DNA of 39,899 bases from Bryobacterales bacterium (GCA_003135055.1 PLDF01000223.1:1-39899), one strand, 5' to 3'; numbered from the stretch's first letter, positions 17,496 through 26,800 are shown. The notes: generated by a model from the sequence alone, not told the origin. Numbers and translations are program-made.

Positions 17496-18440
17496 CTATC
17501 GCCGGGCGGGCGGTTGGCTGGAGAGGAGCGCGAGGACTTCGAGAATCTCCGCGCGTTTGGATGGGTCGAGACGGAGATACCGCCGGTCGCCCTGCCCGGG
17601 GACGAAGCGTGTGGCGCCGTTCGATTCCACCAGCACGCTGCCGGGTTCGGAGCGGCCGAAGTAGCCATGCTCCGGCCGTACGGCTTCCAGAGCGGCGGTG
17701 AGATCCCATGTTGGCCGGTCATAGGGCATCTTGGCATAGGCGCGGTACGATTCCGCGATGGGGTGCGGGTGCGCGTAAGCGAAATCGCGCTCGATGCTGG
17801 CCGCGGGGTAGAGCAGGTCGCGCCCGATTTCGAACCCGCTGAACACGATGGGGGTTGGCCAGCGCTCGAAGACGGCTTTGGCGGAGGCGACGTCGATACG
17901 GACGTTGTATTCCGGTTCGCCTCCGGCGAAGTTGCCCGCCATGGCGACCACCAGCGCTACCTTTTCTGTGGCAAGCGCGGCGCCGCCGGGGGATTCCAGC
18001 AGCGCGGCGAGATTGGCGCTAAAGCCGGTCTGCACGATCACCACCTTTTCGCGCGCGTTCGACAGCAGGCGGCGCAGCAGCGCGGGCGCGGGCTCGGCGG
18101 TACCGGCGGGCGTGGCGCTGTCGGCGGCCGCGGCGCTCAGAGCGGCTGTCATGTAGCCATCGCCGGCGCCGCCTTTGAGCGCTTTGATCGCGGCGCCTAC
18201 GGGCAAAACGCCGCGGCCGTAGAAGCGATTGAGCATCCGGACGTACGGAACAGCCGCCGGATGCGCATTGGTGAGCGTGACGCCGATCAGCTCGCACTCG
18301 CCGCGATCGCTCAACGCGTGCAGCATGGCAAGCGCCAGGGCGTCGTCGATATCGTTGCCCATGTCGGTGTCGAAGATCACCGGACGGGCGGCGAAGCAGA
18401 CGTTCGCAATCAGGCAGGCTACGATCGGAATCCTCCGCAT
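17496..18440 (-). CDS. Exported nucleoside hydrolase-like protein
   Basis: The 314-residue protein starts with a signal-like hydrophobic stretch (PIVACLIANVCFA, cleavage near residue 17-18). It then has the hallmark calcium-binding motif DTDMGNDIDDA (D24, D26, D30, D32, D33) of inosine-uridine preferring nucleoside hydrolases, which split the N-glycosidic bond of ribonucleosides. Later segments fit the family: KVVIVQTGFSANLAALLES, VVAMAGNFAGGEPEYNVRIDVASA, in which the NVRxDxxSA pattern is the usual N-x-x-x-D loop, and TPIVFSGFEIG. Secreted acidobacterial and bacteroidete homologues are common; the substrate is uncertain. ATG 18440 follows GAGGATGAA. It stands alone on this strand, divergent from the toxin-antitoxin pair. 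Confidence 0.92.
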   Translation of the reverse strand: MRRIPIVACLIANVCFAARPVIFDTDMGNDIDDALALAMLHALSDRGECELIGVTLTNAHPAAVPYVRMLNRFYGRGVLPVGAAIKALKGGAGDGYMTAALSAAAADSATPAGTAEPAPALLRRLLSNAREKVVIVQTGFSANLAALLESPGGAALATEKVALVVAMAGNFAGGEPEYNVRIDVASAKAVFERWPTPIVFSGFEIGRDLLYPAASIERDFAYAHPHPIAESYRAYAKMPYDRPTWDLTAALEAVRPEHGYFGRSEPGSVLVESNGATRFVPGQGDRRYLRLDPSKRAEILEVLALLSSQPPARR

Positions 18441-18541
18441 TTCATCCTCGCGTTCTCACCGGCTGGCCTTCGGCGCTGAAGGGCCACGCCGCCGTACTGT
18501 AGGATACCGCGCGAATCGCAGAAGCCCAGCGGTCCATCAAG

Positions 18542-18568
18542 CGTACGTATTGTAATTTATCACGTACG
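18542..18568. promoter_or_regulatory. Inverted repeat, probable toxin-antitoxin operator
   Basis: CGTACGT at 18542-18548 and ACGTACG at 18562-18568 form a perfect 7-bp inverted repeat with a 13-base AT-rich spacer. It lies about 30 bases before the antitoxin start, next to an AT-rich segment (AATATAAA at 18577-18584) that could hold a -10 element. Phd/YefM-type antitoxins commonly repress their own operon by binding such palindromes. Confidence 0.55.
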
Positions 18569-18599
18569 TCTGTCACAATATAAAACCATGGAGAGCGCA

Positions 18600-18827
18600 A
18601 TGACCATCACTGCATCGAAACTCAGAGCGAACATCTACCGGGTTCTCGACGAAGCCGCCGAGACAGGCGTTCCGGTGGAAGTAGTCCGCAAGGGAATTGT
18701 TCTGCGCATCGTCCCCGGGACGCGGCCGTCGAAGCTCTCGCGGCTGAAGAAGAGGACCGCTTTTGTGGGAGACCCCGACGACATCTTCAAGATCGACTGG
18801 CGGAACGAATGGACCGCGCTAAAGTAG
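18600..18827 (+). CDS. Phd/YefM-family antitoxin
   Basis: The protein is a small antitoxin of the prevent-host-death type: MTITASKLRANIYRVLDEAAETGVPVEVVRKG shows the N-terminal beta-strand and helices (the 'A.dlR.nl...ld....g.pv.itr.G' pattern) used for DNA binding. The C-terminal half, with RTAFVGDPDDIFKIDWRNEW, is the toxin-neutralising tail. I prefer ATG 18600 over ATG 18588, because GGAGAG at 18590-18595 is a good ribosome-binding site for the former; this gives 75 residues. Its 3' end overlaps the toxin start by 19 bases, so the two are translated from one message, and antitoxin-first order is typical. Confidence 0.9.
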   Translation: MTITASKLRANIYRVLDEAAETGVPVEVVRKGIVLRIVPGTRPSKLSRLKKRTAFVGDPDDIFKIDWRNEWTALK

Positions 18828-19213
18828 TCCATCTGGATACGCACGTCATCATCTGGCTCTACGAAGGCCGGGTGGAGCGGTTGGGAAAGGCCGCGCGCCG
18901 CGCTATCGAATCGAGCAGCCCGGTGGCGTCTCCGGCGGCCGTTCTGGAACTCGAATTTCTGCACGAAATCGCGCGGTTGAAGCCATCCGCGACGAAAGTG
19001 ATGACGTCCCTGGCCGCCGAGATCGGCCTTCAGATTTGCGACATGACTTTCCGGACGGTGGTCGATCGCGCTTTGCACGAAAACTGTTTGATCAAACATG
19101 GGTTCCGCGACCCTTTCGACCGCCTGATCGTAGCCAACGCAAAAGCCGCCTCGGCCCAGCTGGCAACGAAAGACGAGCGCATCCTGGATAACTACGCGCG
19201 GGCTATCTGGTAG
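18809..19213 (+). CDS. PIN-domain toxin, VapC type
   Basis: This 134-residue protein has the PIN-domain nuclease plan. VVHLDTHVIIWLYEG near the N-terminus supplies the first acidic metal ligand (D10). VASPAAVLELEFLHEIARL supplies the central Glu region. The C-terminal RDPFDRLIVANAKAASAQLATKDERI supplies the last conserved acidic residues. PIN toxins cleave RNA (tRNA or rRNA in studied VapC proteins) when their antitoxin is degraded. The start ATG 18809 lies within the antitoxin gene in a different frame. All expected acidic positions appear present, so it should be active. Pairing of a PIN toxin with a Phd-type antitoxin is a common combination. Confidence 0.92.
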   Translation: MDRAKVVHLDTHVIIWLYEGRVERLGKAARRAIESSSPVASPAAVLELEFLHEIARLKPSATKVMTSLAAEIGLQICDMTFRTVVDRALHENCLIKHGFRDPFDRLIVANAKAASAQLATKDERILDNYARAIW

Positions 19214-19238
19214 CCCCTTTTTCCCTCCCCTGACTGGC

Positions 19239-19244
19239 TACAAT
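19239..19244 (+). promoter_or_regulatory. Possible -10 element directly before the TIGR00300 gene
   Basis: TACAAT at 19239-19244 is followed only ten bases later by ATG 19255, and no Shine-Dalgarno sequence lies between them. Transcription would start at about 19251, giving a leaderless or nearly leaderless mRNA. No clear -35 box is seen. Confidence 0.4.
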
Positions 19245-19254
19245 TGAAATTCCT

Positions 19255-20487
19255 ATGCAATTTCAAGAAGTGGTGGAGGCCGAGGGCCACCTGATCGACT
19301 CCCACATCATGGAAAATATCTTCGATAAGGTGGTGGAATACAGCGGCCGTTTCGAAGTGGAAGAATTTCGCATCGGGCGCACCAATAGCGAGGCTTCCTA
19401 CCTGCGGCTTAAAGTGGAAGCGCCCGAGGACGCCTCACTGCAGCGGCTGTTGCAGGCGCTGCACGAGCTGGGTTGCTCGGCCGTGGATGCGGGCGACGCG
19501 GTGCTGCGCGAGGTGGAGCGCGACCGGTGCGCGCCAGAAGATTTCTACTCCACCACCAATCACCGTACCTACATGCGCCAGGATCACAAGTGGCTGGAAG
19601 CGGAGAACCAGCGCATGGACGCCATGATCGTGGTCGCGCGGGGGCGCGCCTTCTGCAGGCGGCTGCGCGATCTGCGGCAGGGCGACCGGATTGTCACCGG
19701 GTTGCGCGGCATCCGCGTGGCGCCGGAATCGAAAGAGCGCGACCGGCTGGCATTCGCCTTCATGTCGAACGGCATCTCGTCGGAGCGGCAGGTGGAAACC
19801 GCCGTGCGGCAGACGGCGGCACTGGTGCGGCAGACCCTCGATCAGGGCCAAAAGGTGATCGTGGTCGCCGGTCCGGTAGTGGTGCACACCGGCGGCGTGG
19901 CGGGTCTTTCGTCGCTGATCCGCGGCGGGTGCGTGCAGGCCGTGCTGGCGGGGAATGCGCTCGGCGTACACGATATCGAAGCGGCGCTGTTCGGCACCTC
20001 GCTCGGCGTGCGCCTGGCCGATGGACGGCAGGAAGAGCACGGGCATCGCAACCACATGCGCGCCATCAACGCGGTGTATCATGCCGGTTCGGTGAAGCAG
20101 GCGGTGGAATCGGGGCGGTTGGGGTCGGGCGTTTTGTACGAGTGCGTGAAGGCCGGCATTCCCTTCGTGCTCGCGGGCAGTTTGCGCGACGACGGGCCGC
20201 TGCCCGATACCATTACCGATATGAACGCGGCGCAGGACGCCTACGCGGAACAGTTGAAGGGCGCGGGGTTGGTGTTGTGTCTGGGGTCGATGCTGCATTC
20301 CATCGCCACCGGCAACATGCTGCCCAGTTGGGTGAAGATTGTGTGCGTGGACATTAATCCGGCGGTGGCCACCAAGGTGAGCGACCGCGGCACGGGACAG
20401 GCGGTGGGCGTGGTGACGGACGTGGGGTTGTTTCTCGATCTGCTGTCGAAGGCGCTGGTCTCAAGCACGCCAGGAAGCAGGCCATGA
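19255..20487 (+). CDS. TIGR00300/LOR-SDH domain protein, ornithine cyclodeaminase type
   Basis: The 410-residue protein belongs to the TIGR00300 family. Its N-terminal domain is known as the LOR/SDH bifunctional-enzyme conserved domain (QEVVEAEGHLIDSHIMENIFDKVVEYSG, and the conserved DFYSTTNHRTYM). The C-terminal half is Rossmann-like: KVIVVAGPVVVHTGG, GCVQAVLAGNALGVHDIEAALFGTSLG and VKIVCVDINPAVATKVSDRGT. Archaeal members have been shown to be ornithine cyclodeaminases unrelated to the classical one, and cyanobacterial ArgZ/AgrE proteins carry this module behind an arginine dihydrolase. The dihydrolase is absent here. A role in ornithine-to-proline conversion is plausible but inferred. The stop overlaps the queF start by ATGA, so the two are coupled. 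Confidence 0.9.
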   Translation: MQFQEVVEAEGHLIDSHIMENIFDKVVEYSGRFEVEEFRIGRTNSEASYLRLKVEAPEDASLQRLLQALHELGCSAVDAGDAVLREVERDRCAPEDFYSTTNHRTYMRQDHKWLEAENQRMDAMIVVARGRAFCRRLRDLRQGDRIVTGLRGIRVAPESKERDRLAFAFMSNGISSERQVETAVRQTAALVRQTLDQGQKVIVVAGPVVVHTGGVAGLSSLIRGGCVQAVLAGNALGVHDIEAALFGTSLGVRLADGRQEEHGHRNHMRAINAVYHAGSVKQAVESGRLGSGVLYECVKAGIPFVLAGSLRDDGPLPDTITDMNAAQDAYAEQLKGAGLVLCLGSMLHSIATGNMLPSWVKIVCVDINPAVATKVSDRGTGQAVGVVTDVGLFLDLLSKALVSSTPGSRP

Positions 20488-20966
20488 AGCACGCCAAGAA
20501 GCAGCGCGCCTATACGGATGAACACGCGGCGGCGGGCGTCCACGCGAAGTTGCCGGAGATCGAAACCTGGCCCAATCAGTACGCCGGTTATGGGATCGAA
20601 ATCGTCATGCCGGAGTTCACGTCGGTTTGCCCCAAGACGGGGCTGCCCGATTTCGGCAAGATCGTGCTTCGCTACGTGCCGGATAAGCTGTGCCTGGAGC
20701 TGAAGTCGTACAAAATGTACCTGCTGGAGTACCGCAATGTGGGAATTTTTCAGGAGAACGTGGTGAACCGGGTGCTCGAAGACGTGGTGAAGGCAGCTAA
20801 GCCGGTGCGCGCGGAAGTGATCGGGGATTGGGCTCCGCGCGGCGGATTGAGCACGCTGGTTACCGCCGTCTGGTCCCGTGCTGAGTCCCGTGCTGAGTTT
20901 CGTGCTGGGTCACCTGCCGTGTCCCATGCGGCCCGTGCCCGGAGGGCGCCTCGTGGAAAGCGCTGA
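20484..20966 (+). CDS. queF: NADPH-dependent 7-cyano-7-deazaguanine reductase QueF
   Basis: QueF reduces preQ0 to preQ1 in queuosine biosynthesis. The catalytic Cys49 and Asp56 lie in the signature FTSVCPKTGLPDFG, and the family's NADPH/substrate motif is present as LELKSYKMYLLEYRN. At 160 residues this is the short unimodular type, like the Bacillus enzyme. The core normally ends at about STLVTAVW. The last 30 residues (SRAESRAEFRAG onward) are a low-complexity tail encoded by direct DNA repeats of GTGCTGAGTCCC and variants at about 20874-20907. The gene starts inside the stop of the TIGR00300 gene and overlaps the start of the methyltransferase. No other queuosine genes are in the window. 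Confidence 0.95.
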   Translation: MKHAKKQRAYTDEHAAAGVHAKLPEIETWPNQYAGYGIEIVMPEFTSVCPKTGLPDFGKIVLRYVPDKLCLELKSYKMYLLEYRNVGIFQENVVNRVLEDVVKAAKPVRAEVIGDWAPRGGLSTLVTAVWSRAESRAEFRAGSPAVSHAARARRAPRGKR

Positions 20967-22359
20967 GCTGATCGCGATGCTGCAGGCGGTGCGCGACCGC
21001 GTGCGCGCGCGCAATCCGCAAACGGCCGCGGGAGCGGCGGATGTCCCGCTGCCCGATCTGCTGCCGTTGGTGCATGCGCGCGATGCGGCTCTGGGCAAAG
21101 TGGCGGCCATCGGCGCGGTGAATCCGCGGCGCGGCGGACCGGTGAACGCGCTGGTGCAGGGATGGAAGAAGCTGGTGGCGCGCGCGCTCGACTGGCATGT
21201 CCGCGAGCAGGTGGAGTTCAACCGCAAGATGGTGGCCTGCGTGGACGCTGCCATGGAAGCGCTCACCGAAAACAACCGCGCGATGGTGGAGTTAGGCAAC
21301 CGCATGGCGGCCCTTCAGCCGATGGCGGAAGAGATGAAGGACATCCGCGATCATTGGACGGAATGGCGCGGCGAGTGGGAGCGGAAGCTGGAGCGGAACG
21401 AGATCCAGGCCTTGCGCAACGTGGCCGATTTGCAGGGCGCGTTTCAGCATCGCGTAGACCGGGTCGATTCCACGTGGCGGGAGTCGCTGCTGGCGCAGCA
21501 CAAGGCGTTTCACGCGGAGCTGCGGACCAGCGCGGACGAAATTCAAAGGCGCTTGTGGGCGGATATGGAGCGCTTCCGCGCCGAGTACGAGCGCATCATC
21601 CACGCGGAGCTGCGAACGATACGGCAGCGCGCGCAGATGTGGCGCGGGGCCATGCCCGGCGATTCCCCGCTCCCCTCCGCGCCGGGTGCAACGCAGGTAG
21701 TCCCAACGCAGCCAACGCCAGCGCTCGCGTTCGACTACGGCAAGTTTGCGGAGAGGTTTCGCGGGCCGGAGGCGTACGTCAAAAGCGGCCAGACGATCTA
21801 TCTGCCGGATTTCAGCGGGCGCCGGAGCGTTCTCGATATCGGCTGCGGCCGCGGCGAATTTCTGGAAGCGATGCGCGATGCGGGCGTGCCGGCGCGCGGC
21901 ATCGATCTCAGCGAGGAATCGGTGGCGATGTGCCGGGCCAAGGGTTTGAATGCCGAAGTTGCCGATCTGTTCGCGTATCTGAACGATCTGCCGGAAGCGT
22001 CGCTCGACGGCATCTTCTGCTCGCAGGTGGTAGAGCATCTGGCGCCGGAGCGGCTGCCGGAAATGATCAAGCTGTGCGCCGCGCGTCTCTCTCGCGGCGG
22101 CGTAATCGCCATCGAGACGCCGAATCCCGAATGCCTGGCGATCTTCGCCACGCATTTCTACCTCGACCCGACGCACATGCGGCCCGTTCCGGCGGCGCTG
22201 CTGGCCTTCTATCTGGAGGAATTCGGCGTGGGCCTGATCGAGACGCGCAAACTGGCGCCTGCGGTGGAATCCATGCCGTCGCTGGCGGAATTGCCGGCGG
22301 CGTTCCGGGAGAGCTTTTTCGGTGCGCTCGATTACGCGATCTTAGGTAAGAAGCTGTAG
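20953..22359 (+). CDS. Coiled-coil SAM-dependent methyltransferase
   Basis: The N-terminal 260 or so residues are helical and charged (VREQVEFNRKMVACVDAAMEALTENN, WRGEWERKLERNEIQALRNVADLQG), probably a coiled coil. The C-terminal part is a class I methyltransferase: motif I is VLDIGCGRGEFLEAM (about residues 293-307), followed by ARGIDLSEESVAMC, an acidic post-I position, FCSQVVEHLAPERL and GGVIAIETPNPECL. This architecture recalls methyltransferases of polysaccharide or O-antigen clusters, but no glycosyltransferase is nearby and the substrate is unknown. I chose GTG 20953 because GGAGG at 20941-20945 is correctly spaced; the frame is open to 20878, with ATG 20926 as an alternative. It overlaps queF by 14 bases. 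Confidence 0.88.
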   Translation: MESAELIAMLQAVRDRVRARNPQTAAGAADVPLPDLLPLVHARDAALGKVAAIGAVNPRRGGPVNALVQGWKKLVARALDWHVREQVEFNRKMVACVDAAMEALTENNRAMVELGNRMAALQPMAEEMKDIRDHWTEWRGEWERKLERNEIQALRNVADLQGAFQHRVDRVDSTWRESLLAQHKAFHAELRTSADEIQRRLWADMERFRAEYERIIHAELRTIRQRAQMWRGAMPGDSPLPSAPGATQVVPTQPTPALAFDYGKFAERFRGPEAYVKSGQTIYLPDFSGRRSVLDIGCGRGEFLEAMRDAGVPARGIDLSEESVAMCRAKGLNAEVADLFAYLNDLPEASLDGIFCSQVVEHLAPERLPEMIKLCAARLSRGGVIAIETPNPECLAIFATHFYLDPTHMRPVPAALLAFYLEEFGVGLIETRKLAPAVESMPSLAELPAAFRESFFGALDYAILGKKL

Positions 22360-22790
22360 GCCTCCTGGCCTGTCCAGGTCGAGGCAGGTCGGAACTTCGG
22401 TCTAGGTCGAGGCAGCGCGCTTTCGTCCGCAGGCAAACCACTCCCTAACGGTCGTAACTCCGTTAAGTACAAGCGATTTCGCGGTGGCGCGGGATCTCGC
22501 GGGCACGCAATCGTTAACACCGTTTCCTTGAATTGAATGGGCCATATAGGTAGTTTCTTCTTGACGCTGTTGTTAGCCCGCATATCTCACCACGTTTCGC
22601 AGCGAAGCGCGTGGGAAGGCTGCGGATACAAGGCGCACGCCGCTCAGTAAGCGGACGCGCACCTGGACACTAAGCCGAGCCTGGCGAACGAGCGTATTCC
22701 AACAGACACAACCTTGTCCGGCCCCAGCGGAAAAGCTGGTCGGATATGCGGGCTAACCCTACGTTCTGGTTCTTGTAAGGGGGAGGGGTT
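22360..22790 (+). other. Leader region of the decayed receptor copy, no gene
   Basis: This holds a degenerate version of the receptor promoter: TTGACG at 22561-22566 preceded by TTTCTTC, as in the intact copies, but with a changed -10 region. It also has about 200 extra bases before the GGGGGAGGGG ribosome-binding site at 22780-22788. A short direct repeat of AGGTCGAGGCAG occurs near 22376 and 22404. I see no gene. Confidence 0.45.
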
Positions 22791-23631
22791 ATGAAACGGA
22801 GCCAACGGCTCACTCGCTTTGGCGTATCTTATCGGTTCCTGGCCTTCGCAGTCTGCCTGGGATCCGTCCTCAGTCCGGGTGCAACAGATCAATCCACCAG
22901 TTCCCAAACTCCTATGGACGCGTTTAATATCCAAGGCAATTACGGCTGCAGGGTTTCGACTATAAGGCCCTCTACAACTTGTCGATGTATTACACCGAGC
23001 CTTTCTTCAAGGTCCAGCACGGCGTTCCGGGACGCCTTCCGGGCGGCTGGACCATCTCTCCGTTGTTCCAGGCGTCTAGCGGCAGACCCTCGAAGGTGAC
23101 CTACACCGAAGGCAACTGCACGGGCTGCGAAGGGTTTAGTGAAGTCACTACGCCTGGAACCAGCGGAACGGGGGGGATCGGCGGAAGGGGCTGTCGGCCT
23201 CTTGCCCTACACCGGCAGCCCGTCCACTAAATACAACATTTACCCCACCGGTACCCTGGGCAACAATCTGGTGGAAGGCGGAGCGGCCGTCGGTACCAAG
23301 ACAGCGGGCTACTATGGCCTCACCGCATTCAGCAAGCCAGCTGCGATTTGGGACGAATTCCGCCCCCTGCGTGCTGGGATACGATACAAGCTGCTGCGGC
23401 AGCGGCCTGCGTGGTCTGCCCACCTGGAGCCTTGACGCGAACGTCATCAAGGACATCGGCGTCTATAGAGAACGGATAGGAGCGCAATTCTACTGGCTGG
23501 TAACCAACGTGCCCAATCACTTCCAGTCCGGTGGTCCCAGCCTTAGCCTCTCCAGCCCGACGACGTTCGGCCGGGAAGGCGGCGGCGGCTCGCCGCGGTC
23601 TATGGAATTTGGAATCAGAGTCCACTGGTAA
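22791..23631 (+). pseudogene. Oar-like TonB-dependent receptor remnant, copy A
   Basis: The first 30 codons (MKRSQRLTRF, FLAFAVCLGSVLS) are the same signal peptide as in the two intact receptors. The frame then jumps to residues matching their last 250 positions: PMDAFNIQGNYG, then LYNLSMYY, GGWTISPLFQASSG and EGNCTGCEGFSEVTTPG, AVGLLPYTGSPSTKYNIYPTG, CVLGYDTSC, and the terminal SMEFGIRVHW. About 1,080 codons are missing between the two parts. Three frameshifts (near 22955, 23170 and 23365) break the rest. It is the 5'-most of three tandem copies. The surviving ends show that the deletion was internal, as expected for recombination between neighbouring copies or simple decay. Confidence 0.92.
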
Positions 23632-23647
23632 AACGACCAGAAGTCCG

Positions 23648-23678
23648 GGGAATCCCCATGGCGTCGCCGTTGGGATTC
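23648..23678 (+). terminator. Hairpin after receptor copy A
   Basis: GGAATCCC at 23648-23655 pairs with GGGATTCC at 23671-23678, with an inner GGC/GCC. There is no long T run, so it may be a weak terminator or an mRNA-end stabiliser. Confidence 0.5.
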
Positions 23679-23766
23679 CTGTGTCTCAAATATTGTAACT
23701 AAAGGCTTTAGTGCCCGATCGGGGCCAGCTTTTGCGTAAACCGTTTGTCCCATCAGTAATTTCTTC

Positions 23767-23796
23767 TTGACTCCGGTATCAACCCCGCCATACAAT
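23767..23796 (+). promoter_or_regulatory. Sigma-70-like promoter of receptor copy B
   Basis: TTGACT (23767-23772) and TACAAT (23791-23796) with an 18-base spacer form a near-consensus promoter about 80 bases before the start codon. The same boxes and spacer occur before copy C. Confidence 0.75.
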
Positions 23797-23872
23797 CCAT
23801 TCAATCATCAGCGTGTTCGGTTCTTGTAGAGAGTGTTAGTTAGTCGTTTTCTACGTAAAAGGGGGAGAGGTT

Positions 23873-26800
23873 ATGACGCTGAGCCAACGGCTCACTCGCT
23901 TTGCGGTTTCCTATCGGTTCCTGGCGTTCGCGGTTTGCCTCGGGATCGTCCTCAGTCTGAGCGCAACATCCGCTTGGGCGCAGACTAGCCAGGTTGGTAC
24001 TGTGTCCGGGCAGGTAACCGACGAATCTCACGCGGTGGTTCCGGGAGTGGCAGTCAAACTCACAGAAACCACGACAAACAACGCTTTCAATACAAGCACC
24101 AACACCGATGGCCGATACGTCTTCAGTTCGGTCGCGCCCGGAAACTATAACCTCAGCTTCGTCAAGCAGGGTTTCAGCACCTACGAAGTGAACGGGCAGA
24201 CGGTTGCACTCAGCGTGGTAACCACCATCAATGCCGTTCTCAGGGTCGGCTCGACGGCGACTACGGTGGAAGTCACTGCTAGCTCGGGCGCCCAATTGCA
24301 GACTATGAATGCCACGGTCGGCGGCTCCCTCAACGGGACGTCGCTGCTGCTGCTGCCCAATTTGGGCCGCGACGTCACCTCCATGGCGGTGCTCCAGCCG
24401 GCCACTACGCCGACCGGTTTCTCGGCGGGCAGCTACCAGGACGCGAATACGTACACTCTGGATGGCGCCAACGTTACCGATGACATGGGCGGAAACACCA
24501 TTGGCTACCAGACCAACTATTCCGGTCTCGGCGGAAGCCAGGGCGGCGGAATTCCCTCGGGAGTGGTTCCGACGCCCATCGAGAGCATCGAAGAGATCAA
24601 GGTCAACGTCGCCAACCAGTCCTCCGATTTCAACAATTCGTCGGGCGCGCAGATCCAGATGGTGTCCAAGCGCGGCACGAACGCGATCCACGGTTCCGCG
24701 TATTGGTTCTATTTCGATACCAAAGTCGGCGCGGCTAATACGTGGGGCGCCAACCACACGCCCGAAACCCTCAACGGCGTCAGCTACCAGTATTCGCCGA
24801 TCATCTCCAACCATCGCGACCGCTTTGGCGGCGCTCTGGGAGGCCCCATCCTCCCCAAGAATTTCCTGGGCGGGAAGTGGTATGGCTTCTTCAACTATGA
24901 AGCGCTGCGGTTCCCCAACGCCGGCTCTTATTCGAAAACTTTGCCCTCGGCACTGCTAGCCGCCGGCATATTTCAAGTGCCGAACACGCAAGGCGTGTAT
25001 ACAGCCTACAATATCAATCCCGCTCCGGTTACCGTGAATGGCGTCACCTACCCATCGGCAGTTTGCCCCGCAGGCGCTTGCGACCCGCGTGGCATTGGCA
25101 TCAGCCCGGTCGTCTCCACCATCTGGAACAAGGAACTGCCGGCGGCCAATAATCCGCTCGGCGGCGACAACTACAACACGCAGGGATTGCTTAGCACCAT
25201 CCGTTTGCCGCAGACTTCCAATAACTACGTTACGCGCATCGATCACGATTTCAACGACAAGTGGCATTTTTATGCCAGCTACCGCGACTACAAGCTGGTC
25301 AACTTGACAAGCAATCAGGTGGATGTCGGCGGCATTCTCGGCGGTACGTTTGGCACCCCGACTCCCACCGCCCCGCGGCCACAGCAGCCCTCGGTCTGGA
25401 CCGCGGGCCTCACTACTTCGATTAGCTCGACCACCACCAACACTTTCGTATTCAGCTACCTCCGGCAGTTCTGGCAGTGGGGCAGCGACAACGGCCCGGC
25501 GCAGCCCATTCCCGGGTTAGGCGGCGCCGTGGAGCTCGGCGGCGATAGTTCGGGCGCGCTGATTCCCTACAACGTGAATACCCAAAGCGTCCGGCAGCGG
25601 TTCTGGGACGGTCAGGATAAATCCATCAAAGACGACCTGACCATGCTGAAGGGCAACCACCTGGTTGGTTTCGGCGGCACCTATACGCGCAATTTCGATT
25701 ACCATTCGCGTACCGACAACGGGTCGGGAGTCAACGACCAGATCAGTTATCTCTCCACCAGCTCGGGATTTAACTGGACTTCCCCGACCGCGGCGTACAT
25801 CCCGACTTCGGTTCCGTCTTCCAGTTACTCCACTTGGGAAACCTACTATGCCGAGATTACCGGCATGTTGAGCTCAACCCAGGTGATGTATACGCGCGGG
25901 TTGCCGAACCTGTCCGCGTTGCCGATTGGAACTCCGGCTACGGACAAGGATATCATCCCCAGTTACAACGTCTACTTCTACGACACTTGGCACGTGAAGC
26001 CGTCCTTTACCCTGACGTACGGGCTGGGATGGGCCCTCGAAATGCCGCCATATGAGACAAGTGGCAAGCAGGTGGAGCTGGTGGATGCCAATAACCAGCC
26101 GATTAGCGCCACGTCCTTCCTCGCTCAGCGCGAGGCGGCGGCGCTGCAGGGAGGGTCGTACACCCCGCAGATCGGTTATACCCTCATCAGAAACGTGGGC
26201 GACGCGCCAAAGTACCCCTATAATCCTTACTACGGCGAATTCAGCCCGCGCGTTAACTTTGCGTGGAATCCAAAATATAGCGACGGCATTCTGGGCAAAC
26301 TGTTCGGCAACGGCAACACCGTGATTCGTGGCGGCTACGGCCGCATCTTCGGACGCCTGAACGGCGTCGATCTGGTTCTGGTGCCGCTGCTGGGACCCGG
26401 TTTGCTGCAAGGCGTCGTCTGCACCAACCCGCTCAGTAACGGGACGTGCGCGGGCAGCGGCGTCGCGACCCCGCAAAATGCGTTCCGCATTGGGCCGGAT
26501 GGTCTGACGGCCCCGTTGTCGGCGCCTAGTCCGACGCTGTCGCAGCCGTTCTTCCCCGGTCTCGGATCGAATCCCCAAACCGTCGATCCGGATTCTCTGG
26601 ACCCGAACTTCAAACCGGACCGCACGGATCAACTCACCGTCACCATCCAGCGCCAGCTTAACTCCAAGATGCAGCTTGAGGTTGGCTATATCGGGAAGAT
26701 CATAAGAAACGAATACATGCTGATGAACCTCGATGCGGTTCCCACTATGGAAACGCTGAACGGCCAAGCTTTCTCAGCTGCGTACGCCCAGGTATACGAG

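Noticed and set aside
17514..18479. 321-codon plus-strand open frame opposite the nucleoside hydrolase
   Set aside because: It is a high-GC shadow; the minus strand carries the conserved DTD motif and signal peptide.
23840..24814. 324-codon minus-strand open frame opposite the receptor 5' end
   Set aside because: It mirrors the receptor codons and also recurs opposite copy C, as expected from duplicated DNA rather than a real gene.
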